The notes below the pieces were generated by a model that was given only the letters and a program-made list of their open reading frames with translations, made no database searches and was not told the DNA's origin. Source: Bacillota bacterium (lineage in GTDB: Bacteria > Eremiobacterota > SpSt-956 > JAKJGF01). From it: DNA of 21,928 bases. The translations under genes and the position numbers were made by a program. This document shows positions 5,171 through 13,555 of the stretch, piece after piece. The first letter of the stretch is position 1, and the number at the start of each line of letters is the position of its first letter. The stretch lies in assembly GCA_029555925.1 (NCBI GenBank), contig JAKPQU010000085.1:1-21928 (forward strand), given 5' to 3'.

Positions 5171-8100
5171 TTAAGCAATTTCTCCATATTTCATAGCATC
5201 AGAAGTCAAGCCCTGTATATAGTATTTCATCTGTGTTGAAGCGTTTATAGTTCGCTCCCCTACATTTATATTGTAATTTATTTCGGTCTTTCCAGCCGCA
5301 CCGCTATAATTAAAAGCATTGCCACCACTGGAAGCAGGAACGTTATAAGTTTGTCCATGAGTGCTCCCTATAGGATATGTCTGTCCTTGAGTAGAGCCTA
5401 TAGGACTTTGATTTGAAGAGACATTATATGTATTGTCTGTTTTTACTGTAGTGTTCTGTTTCTGGGGCGTATCCACATATTGTTTTAGATAATTATCCCA
5501 TCCTTTCTGATAATTATTCATGGCCTCATCTGCTCCAAGTCTATAATAATCTAACTGGTATTGCTCTTTCAGCACTTTTAAAGCGTCGAAATCCGTAGAT
5601 TGATTTACTTCTCCGCTATGTCCTGATTGTGCTGCCTGATTACCTGGCATGTTCCCATAATTCCCTGACGGCTGTCTACCTGATCCAAAACCAGTTGTCC
5701 AGCTCGGAGCTTTACCTCCGGGCAACATTGTTAAAGCTTCATCGGGAGATAAAAAATTAGGTGCATCGGCTCCTCCGGGTAATCTTTCTGCAAGTATATT
5801 ACCAACCTGAACCATTTTTCCGATTAAATTATCAGCCTGTTTATTTGCTTCCTGGAGAGAATTATTCATTCTGCCCACAGCATCTGTGGTTTTATCTGTA
5901 TTACTGGTCAATGAATTGGTACTATCCACCATATTTGAAAGAAGTTTATTTGAAGTTTCATATTCAGTATTTATGCCCTGCACTGACAGACCCGCTTCTT
6001 TTGCATCTTTTTTTATAGAATTAAATATTTCAAGAGATTGAAGCCCTTCCTTTGTAAGACCTTCCACGCCACCTTTCAAAATCTGATCAATAGTGTTTTT
6101 AGATGACCGTAAGTTTTTTTCTATGAAGGTCTTTATCATAGAGTCTGCCTGCTCTATAGATATTTTCCCCTCATTTACAGCAGTCTCCACATAAGTTAAT
6201 AAAGCTTCTTTCCGAGAAGAATAAGCTGCTATTTCCGTATTTGCATTATTTTCAATTTGTTTTCCTATTTCTTGTAATTGCTTCTTCTGTTCGAGGTATA
6301 ATTTAAGCGTGTCGTTCTCAGCAGTATTCAGAGTTTGTCCTGATTCTAACCTGAGCTTTAAGACTTCTCCCTGCTGTTCCATAGAATTTACGATTTGTTT
6401 TTGTATGGAAAAGGCTTCCTGTAACTTTTTTATATCTGCTTCTACATCACCAAAAATGGAAGAAGCTTTACCTGATTGATTGAATTGTAATAAAGCCTGG
6501 AGAGTCTCTCTTTGTTTTTGAATGGCCTCCTGCTGTTGCTGTGCCTGTTCTTTTTCTATCTGGAGAATATACTGACCTGCTGCCGTTCTAATTTCCTTCT
6601 CTTTTTCTATAAGAGCTATTTTTTCTTTATGAGTTTTTTCATTTGCTTCACGGGATTTACTCAGATAATCATTCTCTATCTCCAGTTTTAATTTTGTATT
6701 GCTTTTTAATTCTTCACTATGTACCGTTAAATACTGTCCGATTTTTTCATAATATTGTTTTTGTGAGATGGTACCAGCTAAAAGGGCATTGTCCAGGGTG
6801 CTTTTAAAAGTTTGATATGACTCACGTTCCTGTTGCTCTCTCTGTGAAAGTATCTGTTTTTCTTCTGCAACCTGCTTCTTTTTAGCCTGAGTCAAAGCTT
6901 CAGTTAATTCCTGCTGCTGTGTATATGAAAGTTTATAGGTTTTCCAGTATGTTTGAAGATGATCGTAATCGTCTTTATAATACTGCAGTTTTGTCTTGAA
7001 AGATTTATCATCAATTTTACTTCGTTCATCGGCATCCTTTTTTGAGGCTTCACTCAGTTTTTTCATACCGTCAATTGTAGAGTCAAAACCTTTATTTAAA
7101 GCGTCAAACATGCCACCCCATGATTTTTTTGCATCTTCGATATGAGTAGAGGATTGTTTTAATCCCTGAATAACATCGGATTGGCTTTGTGCAGTTTCTT
7201 TAAGTTGTACGTCTATTTGTGCCAATACATCCAGAGCTTTTTTTTCTGCAGTCTCCTCTGTCTTTGAAAGGGTAATTCCTTTTTCTCTTTTATCATTTAC
7301 GCTATCCAATATGCCGGAAACTTTTCTGTAAACTTCTCCCAGAGCTTCACCCTGGGCAATATGAACACCTGTAAACATACCGGTTGCTATGTCAATTTCT
7401 CCCTCTTCTCCTTGCCCGGGAATTGTAAATGGTGTCTGAGAAGAATTTGCTACAGCGAGATCTCTATAATTTCTTATTTTCTGTTCAATGTCTTTGAGTT
7501 TTTGCTCTATATTCCCTTCTATGACGATTTTCATCGGAGTTTTGTTTACTTCATTTATAGCCTCTTTTATATTCTTAAATCCACCTTCAACCTTTTTGGT
7601 TTCAGATACAATCCTGTCTGACTTCTGCTGTTCCAGTTTCTTCCAATACTCCACACCTGCAATAGCCGCTGCTCCTATAGCAATGGTAATAGTTGCTACA
7701 GGGAAGGCCAGAGCTGCTGCCGATAATGCCCGGAAAGCCATTGTAAGTCCTTGAACTGCCGGTGTAGCTACTGAAACAGCATAACCTATACCGGTAATGC
7801 CTCCTCCAACTAAGACAGCATCTTTTATAAGTTCTTTATTTTCCCGGCTTAATTTACCGAATTCTTCCGTTACTTCTGCTGCTTGTTCCATGAGTGATGT
7901 AAATATAGGTAATAATTCTTTTCCTATTGCAATTTTAGTAATTTGTAAAGTGTTATTATATCTGGTAACAGCATTTTCAAATCGTTCTGCGGAATCCTCT
8001 CCTTGAGTTGCTGCACGTTTTGCTCCTTCTTCTAATACTTTAAAAGCTGCTTCCATGGTACGTGTTGACTGTGGTACGATTACCCCCGCCTTTGTAAATT

Positions 8101-8737
8101 CAGCCCCGAATTTCAGAAGTTCTTCCCGGGTAATCCCGAATTGAGACATTATAGCAGTCATACCGCCTCTGGTTCCTGTCAGTGCCTTAGAAAAAATGGT
8201 TGCTGCTTTTTCTACACCCACACCATAGGCATCAGCAAAATCTGAAATCAAGGGAAGTGTTTCTTCAACATTTAACTTAAATTTTGTTATAGTCTTGCCG
8301 GCTTCATATAAGTTATCTAAAGAAAATTCCTGAGAGGACATAGCCAGTTTATTTATAAAATCAATTGTCTTCTCTCCTTCTTTAGCTGAACTCGACAGCC
8401 TGATTATTGCATTTTCATAGCCTTTGGCCTCATTGGCTGCTTCTATGGCATCCTTACCGAAATCGTATAATTTTTTTGATAATTCCTGTACAGCTACTCC
8501 AACTTTCTTAAAGGACTCAATTTGCTCCGGAGTAATAAACTTAATACCTTTTATATTATTCTCTAAGTCTTTAATTGCGTCTTTGGCTTTCTGAGTATCA
8601 ATTTTAAACTCAGGATTTTTCTTAATTACTTTATCTACATTTTCCAGATATTTTTCTATCTTTTCTATATTTTTTAGAACTGTGTCAACATTCTTCGTTT
8701 CAAAGTTTACTTTTATTGCTAAATCTAAATCTGACAT
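5171..8737 (-). CDS. Phage tail tape measure protein
   Basis: The protein has 1188 residues. Residues about 75-260 match the TP901-type tape measure core (GYENAIIRLSSSAKEGEKT, then FSKALTGTRGGMTAIMSQFG and a TMEAAFKVLEEGAKRAA stretch). Two hydrophobic Ala/Gly/Val segments at about 315-375 are the expected membrane-active part. Long coiled coils rich in Gln/Glu/Lys fill about 560-980. The C-terminus is low-complexity, with a repeated PIGST.GQTY unit near 1125. Tape measure proteins set tail length and help DNA cross the membrane of the infected cell. Start 8737 is chosen because AAAGGAG lies 9 nt upstream; an in-frame ATG 9 bp earlier touches that site. No capsid, portal, terminase or other clear tail gene lies nearby, which is odd for an intact phage. 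Confidence 0.9.
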   Translation of the reverse strand: MSDLDLAIKVNFETKNVDTVLKNIEKIEKYLENVDKVIKKNPEFKIDTQKAKDAIKDLENNIKGIKFITPEQIESFKKVGVAVQELSKKLYDFGKDAIEAANEAKGYENAIIRLSSSAKEGEKTIDFINKLAMSSQEFSLDNLYEAGKTITKFKLNVEETLPLISDFADAYGVGVEKAATIFSKALTGTRGGMTAIMSQFGITREELLKFGAEFTKAGVIVPQSTRTMEAAFKVLEEGAKRAATQGEDSAERFENAVTRYNNTLQITKIAIGKELLPIFTSLMEQAAEVTEEFGKLSRENKELIKDAVLVGGGITGIGYAVSVATPAVQGLTMAFRALSAAALAFPVATITIAIGAAAIAGVEYWKKLEQQKSDRIVSETKKVEGGFKNIKEAINEVNKTPMKIVIEGNIEQKLKDIEQKIRNYRDLAVANSSQTPFTIPGQGEEGEIDIATGMFTGVHIAQGEALGEVYRKVSGILDSVNDKREKGITLSKTEETAEKKALDVLAQIDVQLKETAQSQSDVIQGLKQSSTHIEDAKKSWGGMFDALNKGFDSTIDGMKKLSEASKKDADERSKIDDKSFKTKLQYYKDDYDHLQTYWKTYKLSYTQQQELTEALTQAKKKQVAEEKQILSQREQQERESYQTFKSTLDNALLAGTISQKQYYEKIGQYLTVHSEELKSNTKLKLEIENDYLSKSREANEKTHKEKIALIEKEKEIRTAAGQYILQIEKEQAQQQQEAIQKQRETLQALLQFNQSGKASSIFGDVEADIKKLQEAFSIQKQIVNSMEQQGEVLKLRLESGQTLNTAENDTLKLYLEQKKQLQEIGKQIENNANTEIAAYSSRKEALLTYVETAVNEGKISIEQADSMIKTFIEKNLRSSKNTIDQILKGGVEGLTKEGLQSLEIFNSIKKDAKEAGLSVQGINTEYETSNKLLSNMVDSTNSLTSNTDKTTDAVGRMNNSLQEANKQADNLIGKMVQVGNILAERLPGGADAPNFLSPDEALTMLPGGKAPSWTTGFGSGRQPSGNYGNMPGNQAAQSGHSGEVNQSTDFDALKVLKEQYQLDYYRLGADEAMNNYQKGWDNYLKQYVDTPQKQNTTVKTDNTYNVSSNQSPIGSTQGQTYPIGSTHGQTYNVPASSGGNAFNYSGAAGKTEINYNINVGERTINASTQMKYYIQGLTSDAMKYGEIA

Positions 8738-8757
8738 TATAAACATCTCCTTTATTG

Positions 8758-9060
8758 TTACGTTTTTTCCTCAAAATCTTTTAATCGATCAATGCAGTAC
8801 TTTAATCCTAAAACTTTTTCATCAATTTGCTCTACAAGCCAGTTAAATTCTGGGTTTTCAAATTTAATTGTTGCCAGTCGCGAAAAGTGTTTCAGTTCAT
8901 TATATGTGTAAAGCTGTCCGTATAAAAAAGCATGAGCAACCTTATAGCCATTAGACTCTATATATGGCAATATATCACTCTGAAAGATCTCTTCATGTTT
9001 TTTTCTTGTTTCTTCCTGAATTTCTAAAAGTTCAGAAAGGTTATACTCTTTTTGTTCCAA
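8758..9060 (-). CDS. Hypothetical 100-residue helical protein (TTG start)
   Basis: The product is soluble and helical, with a charged N-terminal helix (SELLEIQEETRKKHEEIFQS) and a second amphipathic helix at the end (EKVLGLKYCIDRLKDFEEKT). Start TTG at 9060 is chosen because GAGGAG lies 8 nt upstream; an in-frame GTG overlaps that site and longer versions run into the ERCC4 nuclease gene. The ribosome binding site sits in the last codons of that gene, so the two are coupled. It lies 20 bp upstream of the tape measure gene. No family recognised. Confidence 0.6.
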   Translation of the reverse strand: MEQKEYNLSELLEIQEETRKKHEEIFQSDILPYIESNGYKVAHAFLYGQLYTYNELKHFSRLATIKFENPEFNWLVEQIDEKVLGLKYCIDRLKDFEEKT

Positions 9061-9061
9061 T

Positions 9062-9535
9062 TTATTCACTCCTCTTTTTATTATATAAATACTTCTCACA
9101 TAGCGAATATATGAGGCATTCTGATAAGCGACGGTTATCCATGGTAAAAACATGCACAGCAGGATATCTAATCTGCCATGATACAAGGCTCTGAATTATA
9201 CTCTTTGGGTTCGTCTGGTTGCCATCTGGCGGAATAAGTAATGATAAAAATGAGGCATCCTCCACAATAAGGGCTGCATATTCAAAACAATTCATCCTCT
9301 CCCATTCTCTTTCAAACCGCTCCCGATTATGAGTCAAGCTCTGATATAAGTCCTGCTTGCTTTTCCGCTCAATGCAGATACCGGCTTCTGAAAAATCCTC
9401 TGTGTCGGTCTTAAAGGAATAATCCCCGGTATGAAGGGTGCAGGTCTGGACATCTACCGGATAACCAGCGAATGAATAAGGACGTTTCTCCCGTTGATCT
9501 ACAAGTATAGTAAATTCTTCAGGTCTTTTGTTCAT
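9062..9535 (-). CDS. ERCC4-type structure-specific nuclease
   Basis: The 157-residue protein is a single ERCC4/XPF nuclease domain. Visible motifs are VDQREKRPY (12-20), GDYS (37-40) and the catalytic ERKSKQD (56-62), which fits the ERK-x3-D signature. There is no helicase part and no clear C-terminal HhH pair, the usual state in phages. Enzymes of this fold cut branched or flapped DNA with a metal ion, and may resolve replication or recombination intermediates here together with the Rad52-like protein. The start at 9535 has GGGAGGAG 7 nt upstream and overlaps the stop of the cysteine-rich gene by 4 bp. Longer starts would read through that gene. A nicking or homing role is less likely. Confidence 0.85.
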   Translation of the reverse strand: MNKRPEEFTILVDQREKRPYSFAGYPVDVQTCTLHTGDYSFKTDTEDFSEAGICIERKSKQDLYQSLTHNRERFEREWERMNCFEYAALIVEDASFLSLLIPPDGNQTNPKSIIQSLVSWQIRYPAVHVFTMDNRRLSECLIYSLCEKYLYNKKRSE

Positions 9536-9795
9536 GCTGTCGCTCCTCCCATAGTCGAAGCCTCGTATTTGCGGTGTATCGGGTCGAATATACAACATAC
9601 CTGCTCCATTCCCAGAAAAACGCCAGTCTTATACATACAAGTCCCTAATACGCCATCCGTCTTGTTCCAGTCCACTGGCTCCAGGTGCTTACATTCATAA
9701 CAGCAATATTGTTCTGCTGCCGGGGTTTTGTCCTCAAATACATGAGGATTTATATTTTCTTCCATATTAAATTCAAACATATCTAACTGCATCAT
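9532..9795 (-). CDS. Cysteine-rich zinc-binding protein
   Basis: The protein has 87 residues. Cysteines are arranged as CCYECKHL near residue 31, then GTC, and VCCIFDP near residue 67, a probable four-cysteine zinc site. The same spacing (CxxC, about 13-16 residues, C, then C and an aromatic-x-Pro) ends both TOPRIM primases in this window, so this looks like a free-standing copy of that tail. AAGGAGAT precedes the double ATG by 8 nt, and the stop overlaps the nuclease gene by 4 bp. It is 12 bp downstream of the SF3 primase-helicase. A role in docking replication partners is inferred. Confidence 0.7.
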   Translation of the reverse strand: MMQLDMFEFNMEENINPHVFEDKTPAAEQYCCYECKHLEPVDWNKTDGVLGTCMYKTGVFLGMEQVCCIFDPIHRKYEASTMGGATA

Positions 9796-9807
9796 GGCCT
9801 TATCTCC

Positions 9808-12564
9808 TTAAAATGGCATCTCTTCAATGTCGAACTTTTCTGCTATAGGTAGATCTATTTCTACCACAGGAGGAGTATATGCTTTACAGCAGTGTTCTTG
9901 CATTGGATAATACCTATCGTTCACCACAGGACAGATATAAACATCAGTTTTATATTCTCCAGTAAAATTCTTGCAGTCGGAACATTTTATTTTACCTTCA
10001 AAACATCGTTTTTGAGGTAAATTTTTGTCAAAAAAAGGTACTTTTGAGGTATTTTTTATCATAAAATTCGGTGGAATTTCACTAATAATGTTGTTATTGT
10101 TTATAGATAATGTATTCTCTGATGACTTTTCCTGTTTTTTCTCTGAATGTTCCTGAATAGAATTACAATCAGGGGCATTGATTTTATTAGGTTTTTCTGA
10201 GTTTTGTTCCCCTTGTTCCTGATGTTCCCCTTTTTTCTGATACTCTCTCACGTAGGCAGTACCATGTAAAACTTTCCCGAAAGAAGGGGAACAAGGGGAA
10301 CAAGGGGAACATTCTGGATCATCTTCTTGATTATCATGAATAATGGCTATATTTTTATAAAAATACTTCTGCCTGAATAAACCTGATGTTCCTTTTTCTT
10401 TAACGAACCCTCTTTCTGTTAATTTTATTCCAAAAGCTCTTTGAGATATTTCATCTTCTCCGTTTTGCCTACACCATTTTACATAGGTATTATATAAATC
10501 TGTCGCTAAAGCTTTATACTGTCTTTCTCCTGTTATACAACATTCCTTCAAGAAATCAGCTAAAGTGTCCATCTCTTCTCTATATGCCTCTGTTGCTTCT
10601 TTGATCTCATCAGTAGGTTTCAATCCTTCTTGCAACCATAACTGACAACCATCTACAGCCCATTTAAGAATACCCTCTTTTTCTGCCTGTAGCTTTTCAA
10701 GTAAACAATCGTCTCTTTCTTCTTCAGGAATGGTTACCGTGAAAGGTACCAGTCTTATCCTTCTCCAGATAGCAAAATCAGTGTTTTTAATAGCCGGTTT
10801 ATGGTTCGTGGCAATGAAAATCTTACATTCCGGCCTAAATTCAAAAAACTCTTGAAATAAAAATCTTGCACTTATAACATCATCACCGGTGAGTTGTTTA
10901 ACTAGTACCTCTGCAAAATGCCCTCCTTCTTCAGTTTCTACAGAAGAAACGAACCTGGCTCCTTTTAATTTAGCAAGATCATTTGTGGCATTACTGCCGG
11001 TATTCTTTTTTATCATAAGTGTCTGTGAAGGGGTCTGCTGAGAGTAATCGCCAAAAATATTGTTTATCGTGGTAATAAAAGTGCTTTTTCCATTCTGTCC
11101 TGTTCCATATAGGATAAAAAGGCATTGCTCACGGGTACTGCCGGTAAGAGAATAACCTATAGCCTTTTGAACAAAACGGATCATATCCTTACTGCTGTTA
11201 AAAATTCTATCAAGAAATCTCTCCCATGTCGGGCAGGTGGCATCTAAATTGTAGGAAACATTGATTTTCTTTGTGATATAATCTTCTCTTTTATGCTCCC
11301 GTAGCTCACAGGTATTTAAGTTAAAAGTGCCATTGTTACAATTCAATAACCACTTATCCCGGTCAAGATCATCAGTTTTAATAGGGATGTTATCTTCACT
11401 CTGAGCCAGTTCAATCATAGCCTTTCTTCTTCGGGAGTCTTCAGAGGATTTTATGTGTTTAACAAAATCACTCCTTTTTTTATCATCTTCGATACCTTCG
11501 GCTATTTTATAAAAGCTCCTCACCGTTCTTTTTGCCATTTTCTGAAGTTCGCCGGTTTCATCTTTTTCCCACTTCTGGCCTGTCCATATCATCCAGCTTT
11601 TCCATAAATAACAGTAGCGTATATCTTTCCCCCACTGCTCGACCAATCTTTCACTATTCCAGGTGTCAGTATATAGAACCAAGTCTGAAGTAAATTCTTT
11701 TTCCTCCTTTTGCTCTGCCACTGGCATGGAATATGGAGAAGTATTTTTTACCAGCTCCTGAAGTTCTTCTATTGTATGACCGGCCTGTAACCAGTCCGTT
11801 ATATCTTCTCCATGTTCATCTTTTAATTCAAGTCCTGGAAGTTCTACAACCTTTATTTCTCTTGCTATCCCTGAGAGGTTTTTAAGCTTTGTTTCTATGA
11901 ATTTTTTCCCCGGAATATCATAGTCATAAAGGATAACTACTCTGGCATTTTTAAACCATTTATTCAGACAGGCTTTCCATCCTTTAACTCCACTCATATT
12001 CGTAGTGGCTATTAAACCGTATTTTCTGAGTGTATCGGCATCCTTTTCACCTTCAGGGAGATAAATAATCTGCTTCTGCTCAATGCCTTTAATAAGTTCA
12101 GGTAATCTATACGGTACTGCTGTTTTACCGTTCATTCCTGCTTGATATAGGCCATCTCTTACGTGGGAATATGCACATCCTTTTTGTCCATCGTTTCTTC
12201 TCTGACTGAGTAAATAGGGTAAATTTTCTTTACTTCGATATTCATAAACATCTTTAGTCCATGGCCAATTTTTTATTTTTTCTAAAGTATGAAGTTTCCC
12301 GTTACTGGACTGGTAACTTTCTTTATTCCAGTGTTTTTTAAAGAGATCTTTTTCTTCAATCTCTATGGCCTTCAAAATTTCAGATGTCGCTTCTTTACCG
12401 CATACATGGCAATTCATCAATACTCTATCATCTGCCAAGGTAATAGTTAAAGACTGGTTCCTGTCTCCATGCTTATGGCAGGGTAAAGGGCATGATACTT
12501 GAAAACTGCCATTACTGTTTCTCTTTATATTCTCAAATTTATTCAAGATTGTATTGAAGTCCAT
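9808..12564 (-). CDS. TOPRIM primase fused to SF3 (D5-type) helicase
   Basis: The protein has 918 residues. An N-terminal zinc module (CPLPCHKHGD near 25, CHVCG near 52) precedes a TOPRIM fold with the EGEKDAD glutamate (about 172) and the LYDYD aspartates (about 213). Then come a D5_N-type region (about 300-450) and an SF3 helicase: Walker A GTGQNGKST (about 488), FVSSVE, sensor IATNHKP and WRRIRLVPF. A winged helix (about 685-735) follows, then a linker containing CSPCSPCSP and GEHQEQGEQ encoded by inverted 9-bp repeats, and a C-terminal cysteine cluster (CSDC...C...CC) ending in DIEEMPF. It should prime and unwind DNA as the main replication protein of one module. It closely resembles the N-terminus of the protein at 19348. 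Start ATG at 12564 follows AAAGGTG. Confidence 0.93.
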   Translation of the reverse strand: MDFNTILNKFENIKRNSNGSFQVSCPLPCHKHGDRNQSLTITLADDRVLMNCHVCGKEATSEILKAIEIEEKDLFKKHWNKESYQSSNGKLHTLEKIKNWPWTKDVYEYRSKENLPYLLSQRRNDGQKGCAYSHVRDGLYQAGMNGKTAVPYRLPELIKGIEQKQIIYLPEGEKDADTLRKYGLIATTNMSGVKGWKACLNKWFKNARVVILYDYDIPGKKFIETKLKNLSGIAREIKVVELPGLELKDEHGEDITDWLQAGHTIEELQELVKNTSPYSMPVAEQKEEKEFTSDLVLYTDTWNSERLVEQWGKDIRYCYLWKSWMIWTGQKWEKDETGELQKMAKRTVRSFYKIAEGIEDDKKRSDFVKHIKSSEDSRRRKAMIELAQSEDNIPIKTDDLDRDKWLLNCNNGTFNLNTCELREHKREDYITKKINVSYNLDATCPTWERFLDRIFNSSKDMIRFVQKAIGYSLTGSTREQCLFILYGTGQNGKSTFITTINNIFGDYSQQTPSQTLMIKKNTGSNATNDLAKLKGARFVSSVETEEGGHFAEVLVKQLTGDDVISARFLFQEFFEFRPECKIFIATNHKPAIKNTDFAIWRRIRLVPFTVTIPEEERDDCLLEKLQAEKEGILKWAVDGCQLWLQEGLKPTDEIKEATEAYREEMDTLADFLKECCITGERQYKALATDLYNTYVKWCRQNGEDEISQRAFGIKLTERGFVKEKGTSGLFRQKYFYKNIAIIHDNQEDDPECSPCSPCSPSFGKVLHGTAYVREYQKKGEHQEQGEQNSEKPNKINAPDCNSIQEHSEKKQEKSSENTLSINNNNIISEIPPNFMIKNTSKVPFFDKNLPQKRCFEGKIKCSDCKNFTGEYKTDVYICPVVNDRYYPMQEHCCKAYTPPVVEIDLPIAEKFDIEEMPF
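10204..10312. repeat. Inverted arrays of 9-bp repeats inside the primase gene (candidate origin)
   Basis: Left arm 10204-10230 is three 9-bp units of the TTGTTCCCC type. Right arm 10286-10312 is three units of the inverse, GGGGAACAA. A 55-bp spacer separates them. Because the period is three codons, the arms encode three repeats of Gly-Glu-His-like (right to left) and of Cys-Ser-Pro. They fall exactly between the winged helix and the cysteine tail. Iterons inside an initiator gene recall lambda ori in gene O; use as an origin is inference. Confidence 0.8.
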
Positions 12565-12574
12565 CTTTCACCTT

Positions 12575-12599
12575 TCCCTCCAGCTTATCACTGGAGGGA
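12575..12599 (-). promoter_or_regulatory. Hairpin just before the primase start
   Basis: TCCCTCCAG and CTGGAGGGA pair perfectly around a 7-nt loop. On the minus strand the hairpin ends 10 nt before the primase ATG and contains GGAGGG, so it may mask part of the ribosome binding site. Confidence 0.5.
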
Positions 12600-12608
12600 T
12601 TTCCTTCA

Positions 12609-12971
12609 CTAAATTATTTTCTTAACCACTTCTTTTAACTTTTCAATAAAACTCTGCTTCCGGCTCTGAAGGACCTTCTCTAATAAATTTTCAGGTCTAT
12701 CATTCAGGCAATATGGAACAATATGAGAACCCTTTTTTGTTCTAACCTCAGCCCATCCAGTTTTATCACGCTTGGGGTCATTTATTACTGTTACATGAAA
12801 ATCACGCAATATGATCATCTCCTTTATTTGTAACAAAATATAACCGAATATAATAAAATCTTGCATTTCTAATACTAAAAATGTTATAATGTAATAGAGT
12901 TTTTTAAGTTTTTGCTTTTTCAGTATGCTTTCTGCCAGGTCGCTGAAAGCTTTTTTGCTTTTATAGGCCAT
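12609..12971 (-). CDS. Hypothetical protein with two possible starts
   Basis: The open frame has 120 codons and starts MAYKSKKAFSDLAESILKKQ behind GAGGAAG. Residues 25-50 are hydrophobic (LYYIITFLVLE, then FIIFGYILLQI) and come from very AT-rich DNA. The C-terminal 66 residues (RDFHVTVINDPKRDKTGWAE onward) look like a compact domain with their own start: a TTG at 12809 with AAAGGAG 9 nt upstream. Either the whole frame is one membrane-anchored protein, or a short basic gene has fused by read-through with a separate 66-residue gene. The second start is the better supported. Family unknown. The stop lies 45 bp before the SF3 primase. Confidence 0.5.
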   Translation of the reverse strand: MAYKSKKAFSDLAESILKKQKLKKLYYIITFLVLEMQDFIIFGYILLQIKEMIILRDFHVTVINDPKRDKTGWAEVRTKKGSHIVPYCLNDRPENLLEKVLQSRKQSFIEKLKEVVKKII

Positions 12972-12973
12972 TG

Positions 12974-13159
12974 TTACTTCCTCTTATGCAGATCACCAAA
13001 CTTTATGGCCTGCTTTTTATGTGCTTTCTCCCGTCTCCACAGGGCAAAATCCTTAAGAGCCAGTCGATTGCGTTCCTGTAAAGGAAGAGGTTCTTCTTTT
13101 TCTTCCTGTTCCTCATCCTCTAATTCTTCTGATAGAAGGTTCCAGTCGTATGATGACAT
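12974..13159 (-). CDS. Small bipolar-charge protein
   Basis: The 61-residue product has an acidic half (SEELEDEEQEEKEEPLP) and a basic half (LWRREKAHKKQAIKFGDLHK). AAGGAG 9 nt upstream supports the start. It begins directly after the stop of the ribbon-helix-helix gene (zero gap) and ends 2 bp before the next gene, so it is tightly coupled to both. Function unknown; the charge separation suggests binding to a basic partner and to nucleic acid. Confidence 0.6.
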   Translation of the reverse strand: MSSYDWNLLSEELEDEEQEEKEEPLPLQERNRLALKDFALWRREKAHKKQAIKFGDLHKRK

Positions 13160-13327
13160 TTATTCAAGCTCCTTAGCTCTACAAAACTGCATAACATGTT
13201 TTCTGAGAAATTTAGATAAATTTATTTTTTGGCTTTTCATAGTATCAGTGATAACTTTTTTTTCTTTTTCACTTACTCTGAAATGAATATTATGATTTCT
13301 TTTCTCTGCTTCGCTGACTTTTCTCAT
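13160..13327 (-). CDS. Ribbon-helix-helix DNA-binding protein (MobC/CopG-like)
   Basis: The protein has 55 residues. The sequence NHNIHFRVSEKEKKVI (about 11-26) gives a beta strand followed by a helix beginning with SEKE, and a second helix follows with INLSKFLRKHV. This is the pattern of small ribbon-helix-helix proteins such as MobC-type relaxosome accessory proteins and CopG-like repressors. GGAGGGAG 7 nt upstream fixes the start at 13327. It is the first gene after the strong terminator-like repeat at 13481-13528 and heads the series that leads into the SF3 primase, which fits an autorepressor or copy-control role. No relaxase gene is seen in the window, so a mobilisation role is less likely. 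Confidence 0.7.
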   Translation of the reverse strand: MRKVSEAEKRNHNIHFRVSEKEKKVITDTMKSQKINLSKFLRKHVMQFCRAKELE

Positions 13328-13480
13328 ATGATATCTCCCTCCTATTAACTCCAGTTCGTGAGCAGTCTTGCTTTCTTGACTCCCAACGCTTCTTATTAAC
13401 CCCCACCATCCTACTTGATTAATGGTTCAGGCAGACCCTACCCGCCCCGTTTTTTTCTGTTATAGTTTATTTATTTATAA
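13328..13480 (-). promoter_or_regulatory. Leader of the ribbon-helix-helix operon
   Basis: On the minus strand a possible -10 (TATAAC, near 13460) is followed by an untranslated leader containing GGGGCGGG and a purine-rich stretch with GGGAGTCAAG and GCTCACG. A similar run occurs in the first ORF of the leftward operon (18298-18215). No clear -35 is seen and no coding frame is convincing. Confidence 0.3.
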
Positions 13481-13528
13481 AAATATATAAAGGGGAAGAA
13501 TACTATACTTCTTCCCCTTTATATATTT
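13481..13528. terminator. Bidirectional terminator with 20-bp perfect stem
   Basis: Two 20-bp arms (AAATATATAAAGGGGAAGAA and its exact complement) flank an 8-nt loop. Each side is followed by A/T-rich tails, and the minus-strand side continues TTTTTATAA. It separates the recombinase genes on its right from the ribbon-helix-helix/primase operon on its left. Confidence 0.75.
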
Positions 13529-13555
13529 CTGTGTGTCAATTTATATGTTAACACA

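Noticed and set aside
10204..10312. CRISPR array
   Set aside because: Units are 9 bp, directly adjacent, inverted between arms and inside a coding frame; there are no spacers.
12912..13286. A 124-codon plus-strand ORF
   Set aside because: It is antisense to three well-supported small genes with good ribosome binding sites and has low-complexity Ser/Phe composition.
13210..13420. A 39-codon ORF overlapping the ribbon-helix-helix gene
   Set aside because: AGG touches the ATG without spacing, and the frame conflicts with the better-supported gene.
13528..13550. TTGACA on the minus strand as a promoter -35
   Set aside because: The only TATAAA-like box is about 10 bp away, too close for a sigma-A promoter.
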